From Amycolatopsis pittospori (GTDB lineage Bacteria > Actinomycetota > Actinomycetes > Mycobacteriales > Pseudonocardiaceae): DNA of 64,000 nucleotides. Numbering within the stretch: the first letter of the stretch is position 1; each line of letters opens with the position of its first letter. The notes beneath the pieces were generated by a model. That model was not told the DNA's origin. It saw only the letters and a list, made by a program, of their open reading frames with translations, and made no database searches. Below are positions 16,420 through 24,677 of this stretch, piece by piece. The position numbers and the translations under genes are program-made. Location: NCBI RefSeq assembly GCF_013870525.1, contig NZ_JACBXD010000025.1, forward strand, positions 38,649-102,648, written 5' to 3'.

Positions 16420-17247
16420 GTGGAGAAGGTCCGGTTCACCGAAGAGAAGGCGACGATGCTGGCCACGCTGTACGGGCGTGCTCTCGACGCCCGCAGTGAC
16501 CGGCCGATCCTCGGCGACAAGGCCGCAGACGAAGCCGTGAAGCAGATCGACTACGACTTCGCCTCGCTCGGCGTCGACGAGCAACTCGGACTCACCGTCG
16601 CGCTGAGGGCGAAACCGATGGACGAGTGGGCCGCGGCATTCCTCCGGGAACATCCGGACGCGACCGTCGTGCAACTCGGCTGTGGAATGGACAGTCGCGT
16701 GTACCGCGTCGACCCGCCGCCTTCGGTGCGGTGGTTCGACGTCGACTATCCCGAAGTCGTCGACCTGCGCGCCCGGATCTACCCCGCGCGCGACGGCTAC
16801 CGGACCATCGGCTCTTCGGTGACGGACTTCGCCTGGATCGACGAGATCCCTTCCGGCAAGCCGGGTCTGGTGATCGCCGAGGGACTGACGATGTACCTGC
16901 GGCCATCCGAAGGCGAGGAATTGCTGCGGCGGCTGATCGCGCATTTCCCCCAGGGCGGGGAGATGGTCTTCGACACGTTCAGCCGGCTGGGGATCAAGCT
17001 GCAGAAGCTGAATCCCGTGGTGCGCAAGGCCGGAGCGACGTTGTACTGGGGTATCGACGAGATCTCCGAGCTGGAGCGCCTTGGGTTGACGCTGGTTTCG
17101 AAACTGGACTCGACCGACTACGCGACGCCCGAGGTGAAGGACCGGCTTTCGGGGTCGATGCGGGCGCAGTTGTGGGTCGCGGGACTTTTCCCGGCGTTCA
17201 AGAAGATGGGGCGGATCCTGCGGTTCCGGTTCGGACCTCGTGAGTGA
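16420..17247 (+). CDS. SAM-dependent methyltransferase, leucine carboxyl methyltransferase family
   Basis: These 275 residues start at GTG. The family features are VVQLGCGMDSRVYRVD (motif I, about residues 85-100), WFDVDYPEVVDLR (motif II) and AEGLTMYL. This matches the PPM1/TcmP-like family, which O-methylates carboxyl groups of proteins or small polyketides. No biosynthetic cluster surrounds it, so the acceptor is unknown. The stop is followed by a strong palindrome (17277-17331) shared with the convergent FBP-domain gene. Confidence 0.8.
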   Translation: MEKVRFTEEKATMLATLYGRALDARSDRPILGDKAADEAVKQIDYDFASLGVDEQLGLTVALRAKPMDEWAAAFLREHPDATVVQLGCGMDSRVYRVDPPPSVRWFDVDYPEVVDLRARIYPARDGYRTIGSSVTDFAWIDEIPSGKPGLVIAEGLTMYLRPSEGEELLRRLIAHFPQGGEMVFDTFSRLGIKLQKLNPVVRKAGATLYWGIDEISELERLGLTLVSKLDSTDYATPEVKDRLSGSMRAQLWVAGLFPAFKKMGRILRFRFGPRE

Positions 17248-17276
17248 TTCGGGCGCCGCTGGGCGCCCACGGGAGA

Positions 17277-17331
17277 TGTTGCGAAAGCCACTTTCGCAAC
17301 GTTGAAGGTTGCGAAAGTGGCTTTCGCAACA
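17277..17331. repeat. Long perfect palindrome between convergent genes
   Basis: Two 24-base arms (17277-17300 and 17308-17331) are exact reverse complements around a 7-base spacer GTTGAAG. Each arm is itself nearly palindromic, because GTTGCGAAAG pairs with CTTTCGCAAC around three bases, so alternative cruciform folds exist. No T-tract follows. It sits between the methyltransferase gene (ends 17247) and the FBP-domain gene (ends 17383) and may be a bidirectional terminator or a REP-like element. Confidence 0.8.
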
Positions 17332-17382
17332 CCCGGCTCCCCGGCGAACCGCGCTGAGCCAAGGGGTTCTCGAGAGCGGCGA

Positions 17383-17883
17383 TCAGCGGGATTCGAGGAC
17401 CCGTTCCACGAAGCGGTGCAGTTTGTCCTCCAGCCGGGAGACGCGTTCTTCCAGGGAAAGCGTCTCCGCCGGCTGCGGCACGTCCGGCTTCAGTTCGCCG
17501 CGGATGTAGCGGCTGCACGAAAGGTTCGAGCACGCGTAGACGCCGAGCGTGTTCCCCTCGCGGCCGAGTTTCCCGGCGCGGCGGCCGGAGAACAGGGCGA
17601 TGTCGGACAGCGGATGTGTCGTGGTGCACAGGCCGCACATGTTGCTCAGCAGGACGCGGCCCTTCGGCCGGGGCGCGGCCCGAAGGGACAGTCCGACGGT
17701 TTCCCCTTGATACGGCAGCACGAGGTACGCGCGGGCCGCGGCCTTCGGGTCGCGCCAGCCGAGGAATTCCAGTTTGTCCCAAGGGATCTCGTCCGGCCGG
17801 GCGGGCAGCGTGACCCCCTTGGCCTCGCCACGCGTGCAGTTCACGAAGGACGCCCTGATCTCGTCCTGTCCCAGCGATTCCAT
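17383..17883 (-). CDS. FBP-domain (FusB-like, EF-G-binding type) zinc-finger protein
   Basis: The ATG at 17883 gives 166 residues. The sequence matches the actinobacterial FBP C-terminal domain: SFVNCTRGEA at the start, and a treble-clef zinc site made of CGLC (about residue 80) and CSNLSC (about residue 117). The last 35 residues form a charged helix. The fold is shared with FusB proteins that bind elongation factor G and free stalled ribosomes from fusidic acid, so a ribosome-rescue role is possible but not shown. It is a single gene, convergent with the methyltransferase gene and divergent from the cyclase gene. Confidence 0.75.
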   Translation of the reverse strand: MESLGQDEIRASFVNCTRGEAKGVTLPARPDEIPWDKLEFLGWRDPKAAARAYLVLPYQGETVGLSLRAAPRPKGRVLLSNMCGLCTTTHPLSDIALFSGRRAGKLGREGNTLGVYACSNLSCSRYIRGELKPDVPQPAETLSLEERVSRLEDKLHRFVERVLESR

Positions 17884-17952
17884 TTGTGCAAGGTAGCCAC
17901 CGGCCCCGAGCGCTGGCCAACCGTTTTCCACCGGAGGTCATACGATCACCGG

Positions 17953-19452
17953 GTGCGCGGGAAGACGATGTCGAGGCGGTTCCGGCTGGTGCTCAGGACC
18001 AGTCTGGGGTTCGCCGCGCTCGGCATCGGTTCCAGTGTGTGCGGTGCCGGTGTCGTGGCTCTGCTGCTGCTCTTGCAGGGACTGCCGAGCGAAGTCGGCG
18101 AGCGGGGCTGGATCCTGTCGGTCACCGCGGCCGGGATCGTCGCGCTGTCGCTGGTGGTCGGCACGTTGTGGACGGCGTGGCTGCAGCGGCGTACGGCGGT
18201 CTGGTTCGTGTTCGGCCGCCCGCCGACGCGGGCCGAGGCCACGCGGGCGCTGCGGCTTCCGTTCGACATGGGGATCGTGAGCGGGACGCTGTGGCTGATC
18301 GCGACGATCGTGCTCGGCGCGCTCGCGTGGGTGCTCGGGTCGTGGATGGACGCGGTGGGGATGGCGCTGGTCATCGGGCTCGGCGGACTGACCACGGTCG
18401 GCCTCACCTATCTCGCCGCGGAATGGGTCGCCCGTCCGGTGATGACGATCGCGCTCAAGGTCACGCCGCCGAAGGGCTCGCTGCGGGTCACGGTGCTGAC
18501 CCGGGTGGTCGTCACCTGGTCGCTGGCGAGCGGGGTGCCGTTCGTCGGCGTGCTGCTGGTCGCCACCCCGCCGGACCTCGGCCAGGGTGACCACGTCGCG
18601 AGCCTGATCACACTTTCGGTGATCGGCCTCGGTGTCGGCGCGATCGGGACGGGCCTGCTCGCGAAGGCCGTCGCGACACCCCTGCACCGGCTTCGCGTCG
18701 CGCTCGACGAGATCGCGCGCGGCAACAAGGAGATCATGGTCGATGTCGACGACTCCAGTGAGATCGGCCTGCTCCAGACGTCGGTGAACGATCTCGCCGC
18801 CGGGCTCCGCGAGCAGGAGCGGATGCGGGACCTGTTCGGCAGGCACGTCGGGGACGAGGTCGCCCGGCACGCACTCGAATACGGCGCCTCCCTGTCGGGG
18901 GACGTACGCGAGGTGACCGCCCTGTTCGTCGACGTCGTCGATTCGACGGCGTTGGCCGGCCGGACCCCGCCGGAAGACCTGGTGAAGATGCTGAACCGCT
19001 TCTTCACCAGCGTCGTCAACGCGGTCGGGGCTCGCGGCGGCCTGGTCAACAAGTTCCAGGGTGACGCCGCGTTGTGCATCTTCGGCGCCCCGACCCGGCT
19101 CGCGGACGCGGAGACGGCGGCGCTTTCGGCCGCGCGGGTGATCCGGGACGCCGTCCACGAAACCGGCGAACTCGACCTCGGCATCGGGGTCGCGAGCGGC
19201 CGGGTCTTCGCCGGTCAGCTGGGCACGAGCAGCCGGTTCGAGTACACCGTCATCGGCGACGCGGTGAACGAGGCCGCGCGGCTGACCGAGCACGCGAAAT
19301 CCGCCGACGGCCGCATCCTGGCGAGCGAGTCGGTGATCAAGGCGGCGTTGGAGAGCGAGCGGTCACACTGGGCGCCGTACGCGGAACTGGAACTGCGTGG
19401 CCGACAGGAACCGACGCACGCCTGGGAAGCGAACGTGCTCAGCCCGGAATGA
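17953..19452 (+). CDS. Membrane-bound class III adenylate/guanylate cyclase with HAMP domain
   Basis: The start is placed at the GTG at 17953, 13 bases after GGAGGT; the ATG at 17968 is possible. The 499 residues show about six membrane segments (to about residue 245), a HAMP linker (about 240-290, including PLHRLRVALDEIARG) and a class III cyclase domain. The first metal Asp is in LFVDVVDSTALAG, the base-specifying Lys in NKFQGDAAL, and FEYTVIGDAVNEAARL follows. The layout is the same as the mycobacterial Rv1318c-type cyclases, so it probably makes cAMP from ATP on an external cue. The 3' end overlaps the convergent FabH-like gene by 14 bases. Confidence 0.88.
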   Translation: MRGKTMSRRFRLVLRTSLGFAALGIGSSVCGAGVVALLLLLQGLPSEVGERGWILSVTAAGIVALSLVVGTLWTAWLQRRTAVWFVFGRPPTRAEATRALRLPFDMGIVSGTLWLIATIVLGALAWVLGSWMDAVGMALVIGLGGLTTVGLTYLAAEWVARPVMTIALKVTPPKGSLRVTVLTRVVVTWSLASGVPFVGVLLVATPPDLGQGDHVASLITLSVIGLGVGAIGTGLLAKAVATPLHRLRVALDEIARGNKEIMVDVDDSSEIGLLQTSVNDLAAGLREQERMRDLFGRHVGDEVARHALEYGASLSGDVREVTALFVDVVDSTALAGRTPPEDLVKMLNRFFTSVVNAVGARGGLVNKFQGDAALCIFGAPTRLADAETAALSAARVIRDAVHETGELDLGIGVASGRVFAGQLGTSSRFEYTVIGDAVNEAARLTEHAKSADGRILASESVIKAALESERSHWAPYAELELRGRQEPTHAWEANVLSPE

Positions 19453-20437
19453 CGTCCGGCCAGCGCAGCAGCGTCGAGCCCCAGGTCAGACCGGCTCCGA
19501 AGGCGCCCATCACCACGCGGTGACCGGGCTGCAGCGAGCCGTCCTTGGCGGCGTCCGCCAGCGCGATCGGGATCGACGCCGCGCTGGTGTTGCCCACCTT
19601 CTCGATGTTCGAGTACATGACGTCGGCCGGGAGCCCCAGTTGCTTCGCGCAGGTCTGCAGAATGCGGATGTTGGCCTGATGCCCGATGAACCGGTCGATG
19701 TCGCCGACCACCCAGCCGGCGGAATCCAGGACCGCGCGCGCGGACTCGGCCATCCGGGCGCAGGCGTGCCGGAAGACGGTCTGGCCCTGCATCACCAGAT
19801 AGTGGTCACTCGGGTCGTCCGAATGACGGTTCTTGGCGCCCCCGGCTTCGACCCACAGCAGATCCGCGAGTTCGCCTTCGCTGTGCAGGTCGAACGGGCC
19901 CAGCGCGCCGAGTTCGTCCGCGTCGCCCTGACGCAGCAGGACGGCGCCCGCACCGTCGCCGAAGATCGGCACCGTCCCGCGGTCGTCGGGGTCGACGAGC
20001 GAGGTGAAGACGTCCGCCCCGATCACCAGGACGCTGCGCGCGATGCCGGCGGCCAGCAGGCCCGCGCCGGTGGCGAGCCCGTAGATGAACCCGCTGCAGA
20101 CGGCGTTGACGTCGAACGCGGCGACGCCGTTCAGCCCGAGTTTGGTCGCGACCTGCGGCGCGCTGGCCGGGCACACCTGGTCGGCCGTCGAGGTCGCGAG
20201 CACGACGGCGTCCGCGGTGGTCTCCCCGGCCGAGGCCAGCGCCCGGCGGCCCGCCTCGACCGCGAGGTCCACAGTGGACGTTCCGGGGTCGACGACGCGG
20301 CGTTCGGAGATACCGGTCCGCGTGCGGATCCACTCGTCGGAGGTGTCGAGCCGCGCCGCGATCTCTTCGTTGCTCACCACACGCGGAGGTAGCCAAGAGC
20401 CGAGCCCGGCGAGAACGGCCACCTGAGATGAGGGCAC
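19439..20437 (-). CDS. fabH: Beta-ketoacyl-ACP synthase III (FabH-like)
   Basis: The GTG at 20437 follows AAAGGA by seven bases and gives 332 residues, the normal FabH length; the frame is open to 20476. The catalytic triad is visible as Cys in NAVCSGF, His in GHQANIR and Asn in GNTSAASIP. It would condense acyl-CoA with malonyl-ACP to start fatty acid or polyketide chains. It is not in a fab operon, so a paralogous role in secondary or branched-chain lipid formation is possible. It is divergent from the amino-acid dehydrogenase gene, whose product could supply branched 2-keto acids as primer precursors; that link is inference. Confidence 0.88.
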   Translation of the reverse strand: MPSSQVAVLAGLGSWLPPRVVSNEEIAARLDTSDEWIRTRTGISERRVVDPGTSTVDLAVEAGRRALASAGETTADAVVLATSTADQVCPASAPQVATKLGLNGVAAFDVNAVCSGFIYGLATGAGLLAAGIARSVLVIGADVFTSLVDPDDRGTVPIFGDGAGAVLLRQGDADELGALGPFDLHSEGELADLLWVEAGGAKNRHSDDPSDHYLVMQGQTVFRHACARMAESARAVLDSAGWVVGDIDRFIGHQANIRILQTCAKQLGLPADVMYSNIEKVGNTSAASIPIALADAAKDGSLQPGHRVVMGAFGAGLTWGSTLLRWPDVIPG

Positions 20438-20562
20438 CAAGAAATCCTTTCGCGCGGAAAAAGAGAGGTCTGCCATTCACTTGTAAGCGCTACCATTCAG
20501 TAGACCCGTCAGTTGTGTTCCGGGTCACAATTCAAAGAATTCTCACCTTCTCCTGGAGCGCC

Positions 20563-21741
20563 GTGCCGGACCAGCCTTATCTGCAACTGACCTGGCAGGA
20601 CAGGGTGACCGGGAAGACAGGTCACCTGGTGGTCGACAGGCTCGTCCGGGGCGTCGCCAGCGGCGGGCTCCGGATGCGGGCGGGCTGCACACTCGACGAG
20701 GTCCGTGGCCTCGCGGCGGGGATGACGGCCAAGGAGGCCCTCAACTACGACCCGGCCGGCCGGTACATCCCGCTCGGCGGCGCGAAGGGCGGCATCGACT
20801 GCGACCCGCGGGACCCGCGCGCGGGTCAGGTGCTGAGGCGCTACCTCGAAGCGGTCCGGCCGTACATCGAGACCATCTGGACCATGGGCGAGGACCTCGG
20901 GCTGCGCCAGGACGACATCGACGCGGCGCTCGCGGAAATCGGCGTCGAGTCGTCGATCATGGCGGTGTATCCGCTGCTCGAAGACCCGGCGAAGGCTCGG
21001 CGCCGACTTTCCGACGCGTTCGAGGTCGTCGTCGACGGCGTCCCGCTCGACGAACTCGTCGGCGGCTACGGCGTGGCCGAAGCGGCGCTGGCCGGACTCG
21101 GCGGGCTCGGCCTCGAACCGGCGGGCAGCCGGGCATTCGTCCAGGGCTTCGGCTCGATGGGCGGCGCGACGGCCCGGTACCTGGCCCGCGCGGGCGTCCG
21201 CGTCGTCGGGATCGCCGACGCCGTCGGCGTGGTCGCCAACCCGGCCGGTCTCGACGTCGAGAACCTGCTCCTGACCAGGAACTCCTTCGGTGAGGTCGAC
21301 CGCGCGGAACTACGGCACGGCGACGCGCAGCTCCCACTGCGGAAGTGGCTCGACGTCGAGGCGGAGATCCTGGTGCCCGCCGCCGTCTCGTACGCGATCA
21401 CCGCCGAGAACCAGGCGGCGGTCCAGGCGAAGCTGATCGCCGAGGCGGCGAACATGCCGGTGACGGCCGAGGCCGAAAAGTCGCTCGCCGAGCGCGGCGT
21501 GCTCGTCCTGCCGGACGTCGTGGTGAACTCGGCGACCAACGCCTGGTGGTGGTGGACGCTCTACGGAGACATCGAACCGAACGCCGAAAGCGCGTTCGCG
21601 AAGATCTCTTCGTCCATCCGCGCCCTGGTGGCCTCGGTACTCGACCGGGCGAATCTCGCGTCGTCGCCGCCACGCGCCGCGGCGGCCGCTCTGGCCGCGG
21701 AATCCTTCCGGCGTATCGAACGCGAGTTCCCGACGGCGTGA
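20563..21741 (+). CDS. Glu/Leu/Phe/Val dehydrogenase family amino-acid dehydrogenase
   Basis: The start is the GTG at 20563, preceded by CTGGAG; this gives 392 residues. The catalytic lysine motif is PLGGAKGGIDCDP (about residues 70-82), TMGEDLGL follows, and the NAD-binding Rossmann motif is FVQGFGSMGGATARYL (about 190-205). The enzyme oxidatively deaminates an amino acid to its 2-keto acid with NAD(P). Residues that would separate Leu/Val from Glu specificity cannot be read safely. The Lrp-type regulator 67 bases downstream on the same strand is a likely controller. Confidence 0.85.
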   Translation: MPDQPYLQLTWQDRVTGKTGHLVVDRLVRGVASGGLRMRAGCTLDEVRGLAAGMTAKEALNYDPAGRYIPLGGAKGGIDCDPRDPRAGQVLRRYLEAVRPYIETIWTMGEDLGLRQDDIDAALAEIGVESSIMAVYPLLEDPAKARRRLSDAFEVVVDGVPLDELVGGYGVAEAALAGLGGLGLEPAGSRAFVQGFGSMGGATARYLARAGVRVVGIADAVGVVANPAGLDVENLLLTRNSFGEVDRAELRHGDAQLPLRKWLDVEAEILVPAAVSYAITAENQAAVQAKLIAEAANMPVTAEAEKSLAERGVLVLPDVVVNSATNAWWWWTLYGDIEPNAESAFAKISSSIRALVASVLDRANLASSPPRAAAAALAAESFRRIEREFPTA

Positions 21742-21808
21742 TCCACACCGCGTCCGGGCGTAAGTAAAGATCGGGCATCCGGGAGAGCCCTCCGGATAGC
21801 CTGATCCG

Positions 21809-22282
21809 GTGCACACACCCGACCTCGACCGCCTAGACGTGGCCATCCTGTCCTGCCTTCAGGCCGACGCCCGCACCATCGCCGAGACCATCGGCGCGAA
21901 GGTGGGTCTTTCGGCCGCCGCCGTACAGCGGCGGATCAAACGGCTGCGCGAGGCCGGGGTGATCGAACGCGAGGTGGCGGTGCTGTCACCGCAGGCGCTC
22001 GGGCTGTCGATGACGTTCGTGGTGATGGTCGAGATGGAACGCGAGAACCTCGCGGTGCTCGACGGGTTCCGGCGGCAGGTGCTCGCGGACGACAACGTCC
22101 AGCAGTGTTACTACGTCACCGGCAACGCGGACTTCGTGCTCGTGGTCACCTGCAAGGACATGACCGACTTCGAGGCGTTCACGCGGCGGATGTTCTTCGA
22201 CAACCCGAACGTCCGGCACTTCACGACGTCGGTGGCGATGGACCGGGTCAAGACGGGGCTGACGCTGCCGCTGGATCCGTAA
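21809..22282 (+). CDS. Lrp/AsnC family transcriptional regulator
   Basis: The 157 residues start at GTG. The N-terminal helix-turn-helix is read in LDVAILSCLQADARTIAETIG and AAAVQRRIKRLREAGVIE. A RAM/AsnC ligand domain follows (about 70-150), including VQQCYYVTGNADFVLVV. Such proteins sense amino acids and control amino-acid metabolism genes. Its place directly after an amino-acid dehydrogenase gene suggests that the neighbour is its target. Confidence 0.9.
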   Translation: MHTPDLDRLDVAILSCLQADARTIAETIGAKVGLSAAAVQRRIKRLREAGVIEREVAVLSPQALGLSMTFVVMVEMERENLAVLDGFRRQVLADDNVQQCYYVTGNADFVLVVTCKDMTDFEAFTRRMFFDNPNVRHFTTSVAMDRVKTGLTLPLDP

Positions 22283-22613
22283 GGTCCAAAGAGATGGTGA
22301 GCACGCCCGAACCGTCCACAGTGGATCCCGACTCGGCGATGCCGCATCGGCTCGCGCCTCCTGTGTCACTTTGCAAGTTGCAGTTCCGGTCACCGGCACC
22401 CTGCTCTCCGTGAGCACCCGGTCCGTGCCGACCCCGTCACCACGCGTATCGGCCTGAACGCAAGGGGTCTGTGCCCGGCGTTACACCACTATGGACATAT
22501 GCAGCCGATAGCGTGAACGTCGCCGTACTCGCGTCATCCCGCGTCAGCCCGGGCATCTCCTTGCCGAGACAGAAAGTTCGCGCCGCGCGAACCACGAGCA
22601 CTTAGGAGTGGCC
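22283..22613. other. Intergenic stretch before the SsgA-like gene
   Basis: I find no convincing coding region, RNA gene or strong hairpin here. The spacing suggests that it holds the promoter of the SsgA-like gene; AGGAG lies five bases before its GTG at 22614. Confidence 0.5.
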
Positions 22614-23018
22614 GTGCACACCGACGCAGTTCACCAGAGCCAGTTCGTCCTGCTGAACAACAGCAGCACGCCCGTTCTCTCCCGCCTGTCCTTCCACGTC
22701 GACGAGCCTTACGCGGTCACCGTGGCGTTCCGGACCGAGCGCGGCCGGTGGGTCGAGTGGACCTTCGCGCGTGAGCTCCTGGCCACCGGTCTCACCGACC
22801 CCGCCGGGCTCGGCGACGTCCGCGTCCGCCCCGACCTCTCCGAGGACGAGGCGATGCTGACGCTCGAAATCGAGTCACCTGACGGCTATGCGTCGTTCGA
22901 GCTCGAGCGTGAGGATGTCGAGTCCTTCCTCGGCTCCACCTTCGAGCTGGTCCAGCTCGGCTGTGAAAGCGAGTATTTCGACATCGAGGCGCTGATCGAA
23001 GAGATCAGCAACGTGTAA
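22614..23018 (+). CDS. SsgA-like sporulation/cell-division regulator
   Basis: The GTG at 22614 is preferred to the one at 22608 because AGGAG ends five bases before it; this gives 134 residues. Features of the SsgA-like family are DEPYAVTVAF, WVEWTFARELLATGL, GLGDVRVRPDL and the C-terminal SFELEREDVESFL. In actinomycetes these proteins position FtsZ for sporulation septa (SsgB) or control septation and branching. The acidic C-terminus is longer than in short SsgB forms. A hairpin terminator follows the stop. Which paralogue it is cannot be decided from the sequence alone. Confidence 0.88.
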   Translation: MHTDAVHQSQFVLLNNSSTPVLSRLSFHVDEPYAVTVAFRTERGRWVEWTFARELLATGLTDPAGLGDVRVRPDLSEDEAMLTLEIESPDGYASFELEREDVESFLGSTFELVQLGCESEYFDIEALIEEISNV

Positions 23019-23045
23019 CCCGGACCACCGCTCCCGCGGTACGAA

Positions 23046-23094
23046 GACGAAGGGCGGCCCGAGTGCGCTGGAGGCACTCGGACCGCCCTTCGTC
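23046..23094. terminator. Bidirectional terminator hairpin
   Basis: Arms of 21 bases (23046-23066 and 23074-23094) pair with one G-T substitution around a 7-base loop. The hairpin lies between the SsgA-like gene and the convergent S1 protease gene. The stem contains GAAGGGCGG pairing with CCGCCCTTC. Confidence 0.8.
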
Positions 23095-23114
23095 GGTGTT
23101 CAGGGTCGAAAGTT

Positions 23115-24209
23115 TCAGCCGAGGACCAGCGACGTCCCGGTCGCCGACAACGCCGGCCGCACCGGGAAGAAGTAGGTCACCGAGGTGTTGCCGCCGGACA
23201 GCATGCCCTGCGCCTGGTTGCCCGCGATGAACGAGCCGCCCGAGTCGCCCGCCTGCGAGCGCACGTTGGTGGCGGTCATGCCGTAGACGGTGCCTTCGGC
23301 GTAGCGGACGGTCTGGTTCTTGGCGCCGACGGTGCCGCAGGTCCAGCCGGTGGTCGAACCCGACTTGCAGACCGAGGCGCCGGTGGCCGCCACGGTCGAA
23401 CCGCTCACCCGGGTGCCGTTGTTGATGATGCCGCGCGGCACCCAGTTGCTGTTGACCCGGACGTGGCCGTAGTCGTTCGTCGGGAAGCTGGTGCGGGCGA
23501 ACGAGCCCATCGCGACCCGGTTGGAACCGGTCACGGTGCCCGGGCCGCAGTGCCCGGCGGTGAGGAAGCCGCCGTTGACCGAGAAACCGATCGAGCAGCG
23601 TGAAGAGTTGTTGATGTAGTACGCGTCGCCGCCTCGGACGTCGTACTTCAGGGTCGGCACCGAAGTGGTCTCGACCACAGCGACGGCGGTCTTGTCGACG
23701 CCGGTCTTCTCCAGGAACGAGTCGACGGCGCCGCTCTTGCCGGGTAACACGTTCAGCGTCACGCGGTTGGTCTTGGCGTCGACGCCCCAGCCGGTGATCG
23801 CACCGTCCGCCGCGCGCTCACCCGCGTTCAATTTGTCCACAGTGGAATCGAGCTGGGCGGCCGAGAAGCGCACGAGTTCCGCTTCCGCCCCGCTCGCGGT
23901 GACCTGGGCCAGTTTCGCCGCGTCGGTGACGCCGACGCGGAGCTTGCCCGTGGCCTCGTTGTAGCTCGCTCCGCCGAAGCTGCCGGCGAGCGCCGAGGCG
24001 AGTGACTGTTCGAGCGTGCCGGCGGCGGTCTCGCTCTGGATCCGGGCGAGTGCCTGGTCGGCGGTCAGACCGAGGTCCCGTTGCAGGGCGGGGACCATTT
24101 CGGTGTTGAGCAGAGCATCCGAGGACGCCGCCGCGGGGGTACCCGTGACGAGCGCGCCGGCCGACACGACAGCCGTGGCGGCCACTCCGAGGAGCTTCGT
24201 GATCTTCAT
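23115..24209 (-). CDS. Secreted S1 family serine protease (streptogrisin/alpha-lytic type)
   Basis: The 364 residues comprise a signal peptide (MKITKLLGVAATAVVSAG, cleaved near ASS), a pro-region of about 150 residues with the alpha-lytic pro-domain pattern, and a mature chymotrypsin-like domain from about residue 180. The catalytic residues are His in TAGHCGPG, Asp in NDYGHVRV and Ser in GDSGGSF. Cysteine pairs CSIGF...GHC and CKSG...WTCG match streptogrisins. The enzyme acts outside the cell and the pro-region should act as a folding chaperone. GGGAGAAGC precedes the ATG. It is a single gene with a long upstream region. Confidence 0.92.
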   Translation of the reverse strand: MKITKLLGVAATAVVSAGALVTGTPAAASSDALLNTEMVPALQRDLGLTADQALARIQSETAAGTLEQSLASALAGSFGGASYNEATGKLRVGVTDAAKLAQVTASGAEAELVRFSAAQLDSTVDKLNAGERAADGAITGWGVDAKTNRVTLNVLPGKSGAVDSFLEKTGVDKTAVAVVETTSVPTLKYDVRGGDAYYINNSSRCSIGFSVNGGFLTAGHCGPGTVTGSNRVAMGSFARTSFPTNDYGHVRVNSNWVPRGIINNGTRVSGSTVAATGASVCKSGSTTGWTCGTVGAKNQTVRYAEGTVYGMTATNVRSQAGDSGGSFIAGNQAQGMLSGGNTSVTYFFPVRPALSATGTSLVLG

Positions 24210-24677
24210 GCTTCTCCCTCGTCATAACGCACGGCTCCGGTTCGCCATGCGATTGCCTCCCCCGACGGGTGAGAGTTCTGGAACCGGGAAAGGCCCGCAA
24301 TCCGGGTCGGCGCGGGATAGGTATACCCAATCTTCGGACGCAGAATCCCCTGCTCCGAGGGCGGTCACTTACAGCTGGCACCCGTACGGACACGTCCGTA
24401 AGTAGGGTTTCCTGTGAATACCTTGAGTAGTCACTCTCACCCCCTGAACGTGGGATGACCCGCCGGATCGGGTCCCTCGCCGATGTTTCGGGCGTCCGGT
24501 GATTTTCCAACCGACGATCCGTCAGTCAACCGGTGACGGTGCGTTCGCAGACGGCCTAATCCGGCGCCCGTGCTGTCCGTGTTGAGAGGTTTACGGCCAG
24601 GTAGGCAGTGCTTAGGCTCCGCAGAACAACACACAAGATCGTGTCGGGCTCAGCGGGACCTTCGAACCGAGGAGCGC
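24210..24677. other. Divergent intergenic region between protease and LuxR-family regulator
   Basis: This 468-base stretch carries no gene I can support. It should hold the two divergent promoters. Small symmetric sites are visible: GGTATACC at 24320-24327, and TACGGAC (24385-24391) opposed to GTCCGTA (24394-24400). Either could be an operator, but there is no evidence for binding. Confidence 0.45.
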
